Part shown: positions 45,125 to 54,790 of the stretch, piece after piece
Numbering within the stretch: position 1 is the stretch's first letter
Layout of the letters: each line of letters starts with the position of its first letter
NCBI RefSeq assembly: GCF_017874035.1
Contig: NZ_JAGGKV010000005.1
Location: 310,001-374,000 of the forward strand
Source of the DNA: Paenibacillus aceris
Lineage (GTDB): Bacteria > Bacillota > Bacilli > Paenibacillales > NBRC-103111
Reading direction: 5' to 3'
DNA: 64,000 bases
Position numbers and translations under genes: made by a program
Notes under the pieces: generated by a model
The model's input: only the letters and a program-made list of their open reading frames with translations
What the model was told of the DNA's origin: nothing
Databases searched by the model: none

Positions 45125-45994
45125 ATGAATATTGAAAACATTGAGGCGTTTGTTTATGTGTATCATTACGGAAGTTTTAATAAGGTTGCGGAAGTCTTGT
45201 TCCTGTCGCAGCCATCGGTTACTGCGCGAATTCAATCGCTCGAACGCGAGCTGGACATCCGGCTGTTCGATCGTTTGGGTAAGCAAGTGCAGCTGACGGA
45301 GAAGGGCAGACAGTTTCTGCCCTATGCGCAGCAGCTGCTGCAAGTGTATCAGAAAGGCAAGCAGCACATACAGCGCCAGCGGACGGATCCGCATGAACTT
45401 CGACTGGGCTGCACAGTGTCCGCTTCCAACTACATACTGCCTGAATTGCTGCCAAAACTGAAAGATCAGTACCCGGGGATTCAAATCAAATTAACGACAG
45501 CCACGACCGATGAAATTATGTCTAAAGTTCTGAATAAAGAACTCGATATCGGCTTCGTACGCAACATCAGTCATCCTAATTTACATTCGGTTAAATATTA
45601 CCAAGATCCTATTCGTTTATATGCCTATGCGGACCATCCTCTTGTAGGTAAAGAAGAGGTGTCTCTTGACTTGATCGTCGATCAGCCCTTTGTTTTTTTT
45701 GAATGCGGTTCGCTGGATTGGTTGAGAATTCACCGACTATTTCAAAGTCTGGATAAACCTCCGGCTATTGAAATTCAAACGGATAATGCGGAGACAGCCA
45801 AGAAGCTAGTCTTGAACAAGGCTGGCATATGCTTTCTTCCAGGTTTATGTGTCGATAAGGAAGTACGTGAGCAGCTTTTATATCCCGTAGATTTAGCTGG
45901 GGTAGCGAGTGTCGCTCTGCAGACGAATTTGATCAGCTTGAACGGTGAGCAATCGGAGTTGGTGCAGTTTTTTCTTGCGAATCGAAGTGGGTAA
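45125..45994 (+). CDS. LysR-family transcriptional regulator
   Basis: A 289-residue LysR regulator. The N-terminal helix-turn-helix (residues 1-60) contains NKVAEVLFLSQPSVTARIQSLERELDIRLFDR, followed by the periplasmic-binding-like effector domain starting ELRLGCTVSASNYILPELLP near residue 90. The ribosome site is weak (TCTGGGG, about 8 nt before the ATG). It lies between the sulfur-compound importers and the sarcosine-oxidase-like gene and is oriented with them. By position it may play the role of YtlI/CysL, activating the 31208-44925 genes during sulfur limitation. Confidence 0.9.
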   Translation: MNIENIEAFVYVYHYGSFNKVAEVLFLSQPSVTARIQSLERELDIRLFDRLGKQVQLTEKGRQFLPYAQQLLQVYQKGKQHIQRQRTDPHELRLGCTVSASNYILPELLPKLKDQYPGIQIKLTTATTDEIMSKVLNKELDIGFVRNISHPNLHSVKYYQDPIRLYAYADHPLVGKEEVSLDLIVDQPFVFFECGSLDWLRIHRLFQSLDKPPAIEIQTDNAETAKKLVLNKAGICFLPGLCVDKEVREQLLYPVDLAGVASVALQTNLISLNGEQSELVQFFLANRSG

Positions 45995-46060
45995 TAAAGA
46001 GTAGGCGGTTGATGAACGAAACGGTTCGCTGCGGAGTGATAGCATCGGAGGAGGTTAGGC

Positions 46061-47203
46061 ATGAAAAATTCATTTGAAGTGATCGTTGTCGGAGCTGGGT
46101 CCATGGGGATGAGCGCAGGGTATTATCTGGCTAAGCGTGGGATTCGCACATTGATGATTGATTCATTTGATCCCCCGCACGAACAAGGAAGCCATCATGG
46201 CGAGCCTCGCTTGATCCGCCATGCGTATAGTGGAGGAAAGCCTTATATTCACTTGGCCCTTGAGGCTGACCGATTATGGCGGGAGCTCGAGGTGGCAAGC
46301 GGGCAAAAGCTGCTCGTTCGTTCAGGTGTTCTCAATATGGCTGATCTGTCTGCGGGAAAATTCACGAATAGGCTGCCCGATTCCGACGAGGCAGGCGTGC
46401 AGGTTGAAATGCTGGATGCCGATGAGGTCCATCGGCGTTGGCCAGGGATCGTGCTGCCGGAGTCATTTGAAGCGATGTATGAGCCGGACGCCGGTTATTT
46501 ATATAGCGAACGGTGTGTCGCCGCTTATCGAACTCTAGCTTTAGCCGAGGGTGCCATGCTGCTGCCCTATAACCCGGTTCAGCATATTCAAGCGGACGGA
46601 GCAGGTGTCCGTGTACGTACACGAGCAGGCGAATTTTCAGCGGATCAACTGATTGTGACTGCCGGAGCCTGGTTCAAGAGTTTAGAGCCTTTCGTCTCGC
46701 TGCCAATCCGAGCTGTCCGCAAAACTGTAGGGTGGTTTCGGGGGGAGCCCAACCTTTACGATGCGGGCGTTTTTCCGGGGTTTACTCTCGGAACTGAGAA
46801 TGGAGGGTATTACGGCTTTCCCAGCATAAACGGCGCAGGTATCAAAATCGGTCGCCATGATGGCGGATTGCCTTGGACGCCAGGGGAGCAGGCAGCGCCA
46901 TTCGGTCACCTTGAACAGGATGAAGGTGACTTGCGCCGAACTTTGTCCACTTTCCTCCCCCTTGCAGGAGGAGAACTGCTAAAAGGGGCTGTATGCAAGT
47001 ATGAATTGACTCCTGATGAGCAATTTATCATTGACCGGCATCCGCTTTATACGAATGTCCTGCTGGCAGGAGGGTTTTCCGGGCATGGATTCAAATTTGC
47101 CAGCGCTGTCGGGGCGCTGCTCGCCGATCTTATTCAACATGTGTCAACTACAGTGGAACTGAATACCTTTTCACTGTCTCGTTTTAATCAGATAAAGTCC
47201 TAG
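46061..47203 (+). CDS. FAD-dependent amino-acid oxidase, SolA/sarcosine-oxidase-like
   Basis: A 380-residue flavoprotein with the Rossmann motif VVGAGSMGMSAGYYL (residues 8-22), the family element SHHGEPRLIRHAYS near residues 46-59 and, toward the C-terminus, AVCKYELTPDEQFIID, whose Cys matches the residue that covalently holds FAD in monomeric sarcosine oxidase. It should oxidise an N-methyl or secondary amino acid with release of H2O2. AGGAGG lies upstream of the ATG. The match to SolA is by family, so N-methyltryptophan is not necessarily the substrate. Confidence 0.88.
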   Translation: MKNSFEVIVVGAGSMGMSAGYYLAKRGIRTLMIDSFDPPHEQGSHHGEPRLIRHAYSGGKPYIHLALEADRLWRELEVASGQKLLVRSGVLNMADLSAGKFTNRLPDSDEAGVQVEMLDADEVHRRWPGIVLPESFEAMYEPDAGYLYSERCVAAYRTLALAEGAMLLPYNPVQHIQADGAGVRVRTRAGEFSADQLIVTAGAWFKSLEPFVSLPIRAVRKTVGWFRGEPNLYDAGVFPGFTLGTENGGYYGFPSINGAGIKIGRHDGGLPWTPGEQAAPFGHLEQDEGDLRRTLSTFLPLAGGELLKGAVCKYELTPDEQFIIDRHPLYTNVLLAGGFSGHGFKFASAVGALLADLIQHVSTTVELNTFSLSRFNQIKS

Positions 47204-47246
47204 GAGGAGAGATAAGCAACAGTTATACGTAACTAACTTTAATGGG

Positions 47247-47269
47247 GGGAGCTGCCACAGGGCAACTCC
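47247..47269 (+). terminator. Weak terminator
   Basis: GGAGCTGCC and GGCAACTCC form an imperfect stem (GGAG/CTCC and GCC/GGC), followed by TCTATTGTTTATTT. It probably ends the oxidase transcript. Confidence 0.45.
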
Positions 47270-47407
47270 TCTATTGTTTATTTAACTACTATACGGGCAG
47301 CTTAATGATTTCAATAAAGGAAAATGACGGAATTAGGCGAATTATTTCATATTAAGCATACCTGTCAGATATAAGTTCTGCATACAGACATCGGGGGAAG
47401 TGAGTTT

Positions 47408-49705
47408 TTGTTTAAAAGTAAGCGTTTTCGAAATAATTGGATCATGATTCTCCTCATTTCCAGTATTCCTGGACTGATCTTCGGAGGTTTCATTTATTGG
47501 CTGGCTGGGGGGCGCCTGGAAAATGAGTTACTCCAAATGCACAATAAACAGATTCAGCTGAGAGCTGGCACAATTGACGAGCAGTTCTCTTACTTGGAAA
47601 CGTCGGTTATGCATTGGGCATTCGATCCAAGTTTCAGTTACTCATTAGCGAGTTTAAGCCTATCGCGTGATTTCGAGGTTGCGCGCAACATGACACAGAC
47701 GTTAGCCAATATGAAAGGCGCCAACCCACTGGCTCTGGAAACAGAGTTGTATTTGGAAGGGGCAGCCCCGGTGCGGTTTCATCCGCAGTACGAGGCATTA
47801 ACAAGTGCTGTGCAGATCGAAGGATACAGGAATTTGCTCGCGATGGATAAGAAGGTTTTCTGGTCCCAGCATACTTCGGAGTCAGGTCTTCCGCGTGATA
47901 ACTCCTTGTCGTTAATGGTGAAAATACCTGAAACCAACGAGAACCCGTTTGGGGTTATTGCGGTTCGGGTCGACACCGAGAAGGTCGCCAAACTGCTGCA
48001 AACGTTGGCCCCGTATAACGACGGTAGCACGTTTCTGTTGGAGGAAAATGGCGATCGATTGCTATCAAGTTCAGGAAGAGAACCAGCATCGCAGCTTGAC
48101 GAAGCGATTAAGAGCGAGGTGCTTGCCAGTAAGGCGAAATCAGGCTCATTCCTTTTTGATTGGAATCGAACGACGTACACGGTTGCCTTCGGCACAATGT
48201 CGCGCGTAGGTACCACTTGGACGTATGTCACGGCATCGCCGATCAGTGCAATTACCAAGCCGGTTATTTTTATATCTCAATTGGTCTTGACGCTAAGCGT
48301 CGCGATGCTGCTGCTAGCATTCGTTTTATCTTGGGTCGCTTCACGGCGTATCTATTCACCTATTGCACAGTTAGTCAACTTGCTAACGGGAAAGACAGGT
48401 TCAGCGGCGCTCCGTAAAGAACAGAATGATGATTTTAAAATCATTGAGAAAGAATGGCTGCATTTGACCAGAGAGAGTATGACGCTTCAAAATAAGCTGG
48501 AGGAGCAGCTCCCACATCTCAAGGAAGGATTTCTGCTTCAACTTGTTCAAGGGTATCTCTATTCCTACTCCGAGCAAGCTCTTCTGGAGAGAATGCGCAA
48601 TTTTGGCTGGTCAGTGGACAATCGGCAATACGCCATGCTGTATATTCAATTGAGCGGGTTTGAGAACTTGGAGGGGCGCTTCTCGTCCGGTGATGAAGGG
48701 CTTGTCACTTTCGCTGCTGCCAATATTACGAAGGAGCTCGCATCGAGTCGTTTCGAACAAGCAGAAGTGTTGAACTTTCACGATTTGTCTATCGGTATCC
48801 TCATCATCCTTTCAGAAGAAATTGAAACGCCGGAAGGAATCAGAACGTTTAGTCAAGAAGTGGCTCAAGGGATTCATAACACGCTGAAAATGTACGTATC
48901 GGTCACCATCGGCAACCTCGCTTTGTCTGTCGTGCATGTGCCCTCTCGTTTCGAGGAAGCGATGCAAGCTTCAGGCAGACGCCGCTTCGAAAGCCGGAAC
49001 CAAATTATCGACCTGGAAAGTCAGGATGAGTTCGAGAAAGAGAACCATGAATTTCCTTATCCGTTCGCGCTCGAAAGAGAAATTATTCAGGCTATTCGAA
49101 TCGGCCAGAATGAAGAAGCGAAGCAGCTTATTCAGGCTTTCATGGAAGAATTGCTCGAACGCGGAGCCAAGGTGATCGATATTCAGCAAGGGAATCTTCA
49201 ATTACTTGGCAGTATCTTGCATGCTATTCGACTTATGAATCTGGATCCAAACCGAATATATAAATCGGCTAATTTATACGAACAACTTATGCAAATCAGA
49301 GATCCGCAGAAAATGATCGCCTGGTTCCATGATAAAGTAGTGAGCCCATGCATGGTGGAACTGGAATCGCGATCCGATGCACAAATGAAGAAGATCGTAG
49401 AAACTACGATGATATATCTGCAGAACAATTACATGAAGGAAATATCGCTGGACAGCTGCGCTGACTACGCGGGTACGAATACAGTTGCTCTAAGCAAAGT
49501 GTTCAAGCAGGTCAGTGGTAAAAATTTTATAGACTATTTAACCGAGCTGCGTATTGGAAAAGCGAAAGAGCTTTTGCGGGACACGGATATGAAAATCAAC
49601 GACATTGCCGAAATGACGGGATATCAGCCAAGCTATTTTAACCGAATCTTTAAGAAGCAAGAAGGCATAACGCCAAGCCGATATCGGGAGTTAAATAGAA
49701 ATTAA
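47408..49705 (+). CDS. Membrane-anchored AraC-family regulator
   Basis: A 765-residue single-component regulator combining a receptor and an AraC DNA-binding domain. Helices at about residues 12-32 and 288-310 flank an extracellular Cache-like sensor; a long cytoplasmic linker leads to the double helix-turn-helix at about residues 665-762 (ISLDSCADYAGTNTVALSKVFKQVSG, then INDIAEMTGYQPSYFNRIFKKQEG). The start is TTG at 47408 after GGGGGAAG. Paenibacillus carries many such proteins beside polysaccharide loci. It probably senses a sugar outside the cell and activates the GH105, importer and sulfatase genes downstream. Confidence 0.9.
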   Translation: MFKSKRFRNNWIMILLISSIPGLIFGGFIYWLAGGRLENELLQMHNKQIQLRAGTIDEQFSYLETSVMHWAFDPSFSYSLASLSLSRDFEVARNMTQTLANMKGANPLALETELYLEGAAPVRFHPQYEALTSAVQIEGYRNLLAMDKKVFWSQHTSESGLPRDNSLSLMVKIPETNENPFGVIAVRVDTEKVAKLLQTLAPYNDGSTFLLEENGDRLLSSSGREPASQLDEAIKSEVLASKAKSGSFLFDWNRTTYTVAFGTMSRVGTTWTYVTASPISAITKPVIFISQLVLTLSVAMLLLAFVLSWVASRRIYSPIAQLVNLLTGKTGSAALRKEQNDDFKIIEKEWLHLTRESMTLQNKLEEQLPHLKEGFLLQLVQGYLYSYSEQALLERMRNFGWSVDNRQYAMLYIQLSGFENLEGRFSSGDEGLVTFAAANITKELASSRFEQAEVLNFHDLSIGILIILSEEIETPEGIRTFSQEVAQGIHNTLKMYVSVTIGNLALSVVHVPSRFEEAMQASGRRRFESRNQIIDLESQDEFEKENHEFPYPFALEREIIQAIRIGQNEEAKQLIQAFMEELLERGAKVIDIQQGNLQLLGSILHAIRLMNLDPNRIYKSANLYEQLMQIRDPQKMIAWFHDKVVSPCMVELESRSDAQMKKIVETTMIYLQNNYMKEISLDSCADYAGTNTVALSKVFKQVSGKNFIDYLTELRIGKAKELLRDTDMKINDIAEMTGYQPSYFNRIFKKQEGITPSRYRELNRN

Positions 49706-49717
49706 TAGCTTCATCCC

Positions 49718-49745
49718 AAAAACCGCCCACAGTGGCGGTTTTTTT
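49718..49745 (+). terminator. Rho-independent terminator
   Basis: AAAACCGCC pairs with GGCGGTTTT around CACAGT and is followed by more T and CTTG. It ends the regulator transcript. Confidence 0.9.
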
Positions 49746-49907
49746 CTTGTTTGAGAAAAGTCTTAATCCCGCAAAAAAGTATAAGGTCCCGTCATGTATG
49801 GAGTTAGAAAGTGTGCTTGATGGAAATTCCAACAAATACTACGCTTGAACCAAGGTACGAAATCCAATCTAAGATTTTAATTTCCTAATGTTAGGGGACG
49901 AACTATT

Positions 49908-50966
49908 TTGAAATACGTAACGATCAATGAAACGGATATTAAACAAGCTATCGACAGGATCGTAACAAGAACGTTTCAGATGGATATGACATGGGATTGG
50001 CCCGCCGGCGTCGCTTTCTATGGAATAGGGCAAGCCGTTAAGACTACCGGTGAAACGAAGTATTTGGAACCATTGCGCGCATGGATCGATGAGCAATTTG
50101 AGGATGGCATTCCTCCGTTAACGGTTAACGCGGTATCCATCGGTCATACCTTGCTTACCCTATATGAGCAGACCCAATCAGAACGTTATCTGGATACTGC
50201 TGTTCAAATGGCGGAATTTTTGAGAACGGATGCTGTTCGATTCGCCGACGGAGTGTTTCAGCATACCGTCTCGCAAAATTACGATTTCCCGCAGCAAGCT
50301 TGGGTGGATACGATGTTTATGGCCGGATATTTTCTGATCCGCATCGGAACTCTGCTTCGTAGAAACGATTGGCTGGAGGATGGCTTACTTCAGTACCATG
50401 CACATGAGCGCTTCTTGCAGGATCGAGAAACGAATTTGTATCTTCACGGTTGGGACCATATCGCCCAGAACAACATGTCCGGCGTATATTGGGCGCGTGG
50501 CAATTCATGGGCGGCTTATACGATGTCCGAAGCGCTGCATATTGTAGAAGTTACACATCCGTCCTACATGAAAATTTACGATTCGCTGCGTGATCAACTT
50601 AGCAGCATCGTTCGGCTTCAATCCGATCAGGGCCTTTGGCATACAGTACTGAACGATCCGACGGCTTATGAGGAAACATCGGGCTCCGCGGGTCTTGCTG
50701 CGGGATTGATACGTTATAATGAAGCCATCGGCGCGCCAATGTACAATAAATACATTCAGAAGGCCATGCCTGCCCTATTATCGAAAATTTCAAATAACGG
50801 TACTGTCTTAGATGTCTCGGCCGGAACAGCTGTAATGAAAGACGCTGAGGGTTATAAAGGGGTAGCCCATGAACGGATTCAAGGCTGGGGGCAGGGGCTG
50901 GCACTCGTGTTCCTATCTTCACTTCTTACGTACAAATGGGCAAAGGACGGTTCACGAATCGAGTAA
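49908..50966 (+). CDS. GH105 unsaturated uronyl hydrolase (YteR/YesR-like)
   Basis: A 352-residue (alpha/alpha)6-barrel enzyme without signal peptide, so cytoplasmic. The family core QQAWVDTMFMAGYFL near residues 127-141 holds the candidate catalytic Asp. WARGNSWAAYTMSEAL near 197-212 and GSAGLAAGLIR near 263 are also typical of GH105. Such enzymes hydrate the unsaturated uronic acid left at the non-reducing end of oligosaccharides by lyases (rhamnogalacturonan, ulvan or related). The start is a TTG at 49908 after TAGGGGAC. The importer, PL22-like lyase and sulfatases that follow define a uronan pathway. Confidence 0.88.
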   Translation: MKYVTINETDIKQAIDRIVTRTFQMDMTWDWPAGVAFYGIGQAVKTTGETKYLEPLRAWIDEQFEDGIPPLTVNAVSIGHTLLTLYEQTQSERYLDTAVQMAEFLRTDAVRFADGVFQHTVSQNYDFPQQAWVDTMFMAGYFLIRIGTLLRRNDWLEDGLLQYHAHERFLQDRETNLYLHGWDHIAQNNMSGVYWARGNSWAAYTMSEALHIVEVTHPSYMKIYDSLRDQLSSIVRLQSDQGLWHTVLNDPTAYEETSGSAGLAAGLIRYNEAIGAPMYNKYIQKAMPALLSKISNNGTVLDVSAGTAVMKDAEGYKGVAHERIQGWGQGLALVFLSSLLTYKWAKDGSRIE

Positions 50967-51009
50967 GCTTTTGATGCTAATCATTTTTTTCTAAGTTCAT
51001 ACTTTTTTG

Positions 51010-51023
51010 CTAAAGCGCTTTCG
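51010..51023 (+). promoter_or_regulatory. cre-like box
   Basis: CTAAAGCGCTTTCG contains the perfect palindrome AAAGCGCTTT typical of CcpA sites, although the outer bases deviate from the consensus. It lies about 90 bp before the permease start and just upstream of a possible promoter. Confidence 0.5.
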
Positions 51024-51031
51024 AAATAGTG

Positions 51032-51061
51032 TTATTGTCAGAAATTTTCGAATCTTATAGT
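51032..51061 (+). promoter_or_regulatory. Candidate importer promoter
   Basis: TTATTG (51032-51037), 18 bp, TATAGT (51056-51061), located between the cre-like box and the AAAGGAG of the 51114 permease. Moderate match only. Confidence 0.4.
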
Positions 51062-51113
51062 GTCTAACTTAGAAAGTCACAAGCTTAAATTTCCATTGCA
51101 AAGGAGTGAGAAC

Positions 51114-52082
51114 ATGATCAAAACATCTGATGCGGAGCAGCACATCGTGCCAGTACCAACCGTAAGAAATTCCAAGCGAAGCACGTTGATAGCCAAAGTA
51201 ATAAGAGATAAATATTTGCTGCTGCTGCTAATACCGGGATTGGCCTACTTTATCCTATTTAAATATGTTCCGATGTGGGGGGTTCTGTTAGCCTTCAAAA
51301 ATTATCAGCCTTATGTCGGTTTTTTTAAAAGCGAGTGGGTCGGGCTGGATAATTTCAAGCAGTTTTTTCAAGATCCTGTTTTCTTCCAATTGATACGCAA
51401 TACGCTTTTGCTTGGTTTGTATGATATGGTGTTTTTCTTCCCGGCGCCAATCATTCTGGCTATTTTGCTAAACGAAGTCCGCAAATCTTTGTACAAACGG
51501 TTTATTCAATCGCTAATTTATATCCCGCATTTTATTTCGATGGTTATTGTTGCAAGCATTTCTTATCTTCTTCTGACAACAGAAGGTGGCGTCATCAATG
51601 AATGGGTGCTCAAGCTATTTGGGCATAAAATCGACTTTCTAACAAGTGAAAGCTGGTTCCGTCCCATGATCATTACACAGAGTATTTGGAAAGAGATGGG
51701 TTGGGGAACAATCATCTTCCTCGCAGCGCTTGCGGGCGTGGATCAAGAGCAATATGAAGCAGCCATCGTCGATGGCGCAAACCGATTTCGCCAGCTTTGG
51801 CACATTACGCTGCCAGCTATTCAGGGGACAATCATCGTCGTGTTGATATTGCGAATGGGCCACTTTATGGACCGTGGGTTTGAACAAGTTTTATTAATGA
51901 TTAACCCGCTAAACAGGCCGGTTGCCGAAGTGTTTGACACGTATGTTTACACCGCGGGGATCATTCAGGGTGCTTTCAGTTATAGTGCGGCAGTAGGGCT
52001 ATTTAAAGCCATTATCAGTGTCATTCTCGTTTTTACAACGAATTATTTAGCCAAAAGGGCTGGGCATTCCGGCATATTCTGA
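51114..52082 (+). CDS. Sugar ABC transporter permease, LplB type
   Basis: The first permease (322 residues) of the third sugar importer. AAAGGAG (51100-51106) serves the ATG at 51114; the GTG at 51060 lies in the promoter and is rejected. It has a charged N-terminal tail, six hydrophobic segments and the docking loop EAAIVDGANR near residue 214. It is closely similar in layout to the 130-1092 protein, so the two may be paralogues. The next permease follows 19 bp later. The importer probably carries sulfated uronic-acid oligosaccharides. Confidence 0.9.
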   Translation: MIKTSDAEQHIVPVPTVRNSKRSTLIAKVIRDKYLLLLLIPGLAYFILFKYVPMWGVLLAFKNYQPYVGFFKSEWVGLDNFKQFFQDPVFFQLIRNTLLLGLYDMVFFFPAPIILAILLNEVRKSLYKRFIQSLIYIPHFISMVIVASISYLLLTTEGGVINEWVLKLFGHKIDFLTSESWFRPMIITQSIWKEMGWGTIIFLAALAGVDQEQYEAAIVDGANRFRQLWHITLPAIQGTIIVVLILRMGHFMDRGFEQVLLMINPLNRPVAEVFDTYVYTAGIIQGAFSYSAAVGLFKAIISVILVFTTNYLAKRAGHSGIF

Positions 52083-52101
52083 TTGAAAGGAGGAGAGCAC
52101 G

Positions 52102-52983
52102 ATGAACGCACGTCATTCGTCTGCAGGCGAAAAATTGTTTGATATCGCCAATTATTTGTTTCTTGCTATCGTTGCCCTTGTCATGATTCTTCCGGTTATG
52201 TATATCGTGGCGGGATCGTTCGCAAGCGATCTGGAGATAGGAAGCAGATCCTTTTTCCTCATTCCCAAAGACATCACATTGGATGCTTATAAATTTGTTT
52301 TTAAAGATAATACGTTACCGCGAAGCTTGCTAGTATCTGTATTTATAACGGTTGGAGGTACTCTTGTAAATCTATTCTTTACCTTTACGATGGCTTATGC
52401 CTTATCCCGGCGGCATATGGTCGGGCGAAATATCGTCTTGAACATGATCATCTTTACGATGGTGTTTAGCGGCGGGATTATTCCTACTTATCTGGTTGTG
52501 AAAAGTTTAGGACTATTGAACACCTACTGGGCGGTCATGCTGCCTGTCGCGATCAACGCCTTTAATTTGATTGTCGTGAAATCATTTTTTCAAGAAATTC
52601 CTAACGAACTGATTGAATCGGCCCGGATTGATGGGAGTAATGATATTGGTGTGCTATGGCGAATTGTTCTACCGCTCTCTAAACCGGTTATCGCAACATT
52701 TGCTCTTTTCTATGCGGTTGCCCATTGGAATGATTTCTTCAATGCTCTGATCTATCTGTCTGACGCGAAAAAGTGGCCGATGCAGGTTCTCTTGCGGCAA
52801 ATTGTTCTTTTGGCTACGGGGGCCTTGGATATGGGAACGTACGATCCCACTTACGTAAAACCACCGGATCAATCGATTAAAATGGCGATTATCGTCGTGG
52901 GGACGTTGCCGATTTTGATGGTTTACCCGTTTATTCAAAAGTATTTTGCTAAAGGCGTATTAATTGGCGCGGTAAAAGGTTAA
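52102..52983 (+). CDS. Sugar ABC transporter permease, YtcP type
   Basis: The second permease (293 residues). GAAAGGAGGAG precedes the ATG. It has six hydrophobic segments, the docking loop ESARIDGSND near residue 172 and the C-terminus GAVKG as in other YtcP-type proteins. A cre-like box overlaps its stop codon, which may separate its regulation from that of the binding protein 134 bp downstream. Confidence 0.9.
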   Translation: MNARHSSAGEKLFDIANYLFLAIVALVMILPVMYIVAGSFASDLEIGSRSFFLIPKDITLDAYKFVFKDNTLPRSLLVSVFITVGGTLVNLFFTFTMAYALSRRHMVGRNIVLNMIIFTMVFSGGIIPTYLVVKSLGLLNTYWAVMLPVAINAFNLIVVKSFFQEIPNELIESARIDGSNDIGVLWRIVLPLSKPVIATFALFYAVAHWNDFFNALIYLSDAKKWPMQVLLRQIVLLATGALDMGTYDPTYVKPPDQSIKMAIIVVGTLPILMVYPFIQKYFAKGVLIGAVKG

Positions 52984-52993
52984 AACGCTTTCA
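52980..52993 (+). promoter_or_regulatory. cre-like box between permease and binding protein
   Basis: TTAAAACGCTTTCA differs from the cre consensus at one defined position (T for G at position 2). It overlaps the permease stop. TTGACG (53050-53055), 17 bp and CATAAA (53073-53078) downstream could be a separate promoter for the lipoprotein gene. Confidence 0.5.
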
Positions 52994-53116
52994 AATTGAT
53001 GGCGGCTATTTTCGGATTGTCGCAGCAGGAGTCCAAGACCGAAAAGAGTTTGACGACAGACGGCTGCTTCATCATAAATAAGTACATTTTGAATGGATAA
53101 AGGGAGGATATAGAAT

Positions 53117-54673
53117 ATGAATTGGGATAAAAAGAAAAAACCATTATTCGCAACAACTAGTGTCATATTGGCCGTTACCGTTATAGCGGGGTGCAGCTCG
53201 GGAACTGAAGGATCTAAAGCGACAGAAGCACCTAAGACGACTGCAGGAGCAGCGACGGCTGCAAATGAAAAGCCTTTCCCAATCAGTATTATGTTGAAGA
53301 GCTACTACAATGATACGGCTACGCCGGAAAGTAAAGTGTGGAAAAAGGTAGAAGAATACACGAACACGAAGCTCGATTTCCAATTTGTCCCTGATGCAAG
53401 CTATAACGATAAACTGAACATAACGCTTGCTTCCGGTTCCGTTCCTTCTCTTCTATTTGTAAATAATGCGAAATTGCCTGCTGTTGCCAACGCCATCAAA
53501 GGAGGGGCTTTCTGGGAAATAGGCCCTTATCTCAAAGATTATCCGAATCTTAAACAAGCGAACCCAACTGTTCTTAACAATACGTCAGTTAACGGGAAAT
53601 TCTATGGCCTCTACGTATCCCGCCCGATCGGACGGATGGGGATCAGCTACCGTAAGGACTGGCTTGATAATTTAGGCATGAAGGAACCGCAGACGATCGA
53701 TGAATTTTATGCGATGTTAAAGGCATTCGCCAACAATGATCCTGATAAAAACGGCAAAAATGATACGTATGGCATGGTCGTAACCAAGTATGCGGGCCCT
53801 TTTGATATTATGCAAACCTGGTTCGGGGCTCCGAATAAGTGGGCTGAGAAAGACGGTAAGCTGATCCCGGCCCATTTGACCCCAGAATATATGGAGGCAC
53901 TCAAATTTTTCAAAAAACTGTATGATGAGAAGTTAATCAATCAAGATTTTGCGGTATACGATTCGGCAAAATGGAATGACCCGATTATTAACGGTCAGGC
54001 GGGTGTGGCGGTTGACGTCACCGAACGTTCTTATCAAATTGAAGAGAAAATGAAACAGATCAATCCGAAGGGCAGTATCGGTTTAATTGGAGCAGTAAGC
54101 GGCCCGACCGGTCTTCATAATCAACCGACAGCTGGACACAACGGCATGTTCCTCATCTCGAAATCCAGCGTCAAAACAGAAGCTGATCTGAAGAAAGTGC
54201 TTACGTTCTTAGATAAAACCAACGATAAAGAAATGCAAGCGTTACTCAACTTTGGTATTGAAGGCGTTCATTATAAAGTAGAAGACGGCAAACAGGTTAT
54301 TCTTATCGTTCCGACTGACCCTATGGCTCCTGATATTAATAACAAGAATATGAACCAGATCTTATCTTCAATTCCGTACATTATACCTGACATGTTCAAA
54401 CCATCAACACCGCTTCGCACGAAGTCGGTCGAAGTGCAAAAGGAAAATGAGAAAATCGTTGTTCCAAATCCCGGAGAACCATTCACAACTGCAACCTATA
54501 CGCAAAAAGGCGCACAGTTGGATCAAATGGTGGAAGACGCACGAATCAAATTTATTGTCGGAAAAACCGATGAAGCCGGCTATAAAGCCGACATGGAACT
54601 GTGGAAAAAGAGCGGTGGCGACGACTATACGAAAGAAATAAGCGAAGCTTACGCTGCAAGCAAGGGTAAATAA
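53117..54673 (+). CDS. Sugar-binding lipoprotein, LplA type
   Basis: A 518-residue solute-binding lipoprotein. AAGGGAGGA precedes the ATG. The lipobox IAGC places Cys at 26, followed by a Ser/Thr/Ala linker. The shared family segment SYRKDWLDNLGMKEPQTIDEFYAML near residues 176-200 parallels the 2017-3576 lipoprotein, so the two are probably paralogues. It serves the permeases immediately upstream. A possible second promoter and a cre-like box precede it, which may raise its level relative to the channel. Confidence 0.9.
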   Translation: MNWDKKKKPLFATTSVILAVTVIAGCSSGTEGSKATEAPKTTAGAATAANEKPFPISIMLKSYYNDTATPESKVWKKVEEYTNTKLDFQFVPDASYNDKLNITLASGSVPSLLFVNNAKLPAVANAIKGGAFWEIGPYLKDYPNLKQANPTVLNNTSVNGKFYGLYVSRPIGRMGISYRKDWLDNLGMKEPQTIDEFYAMLKAFANNDPDKNGKNDTYGMVVTKYAGPFDIMQTWFGAPNKWAEKDGKLIPAHLTPEYMEALKFFKKLYDEKLINQDFAVYDSAKWNDPIINGQAGVAVDVTERSYQIEEKMKQINPKGSIGLIGAVSGPTGLHNQPTAGHNGMFLISKSSVKTEADLKKVLTFLDKTNDKEMQALLNFGIEGVHYKVEDGKQVILIVPTDPMAPDINNKNMNQILSSIPYIIPDMFKPSTPLRTKSVEVQKENEKIVVPNPGEPFTTATYTQKGAQLDQMVEDARIKFIVGKTDEAGYKADMELWKKSGGDDYTKEISEAYAASKGK

Positions 54674-54701
54674 GTTATGTAAGTAAACTACTTTTAGAGG
54701 A

Positions 54702-54736
54702 TAAGTTCCGGTCGCGCAAGGGGACTGGACTTTTTC
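54702..54736 (+). terminator. Weak terminator or attenuator
   Basis: AGTTCC can pair with GGGACT, or AGTTCCGGTC imperfectly with GGACTGGACT, just before five T. It separates the importer from the lyase gene and may reduce read-through. Confidence 0.4.
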
Positions 54737-54790
54737 TCTAAAGGGTTCCGGCTGTCTTTTAAAAACGTTATGACTAAAGGAGAGGTTACG

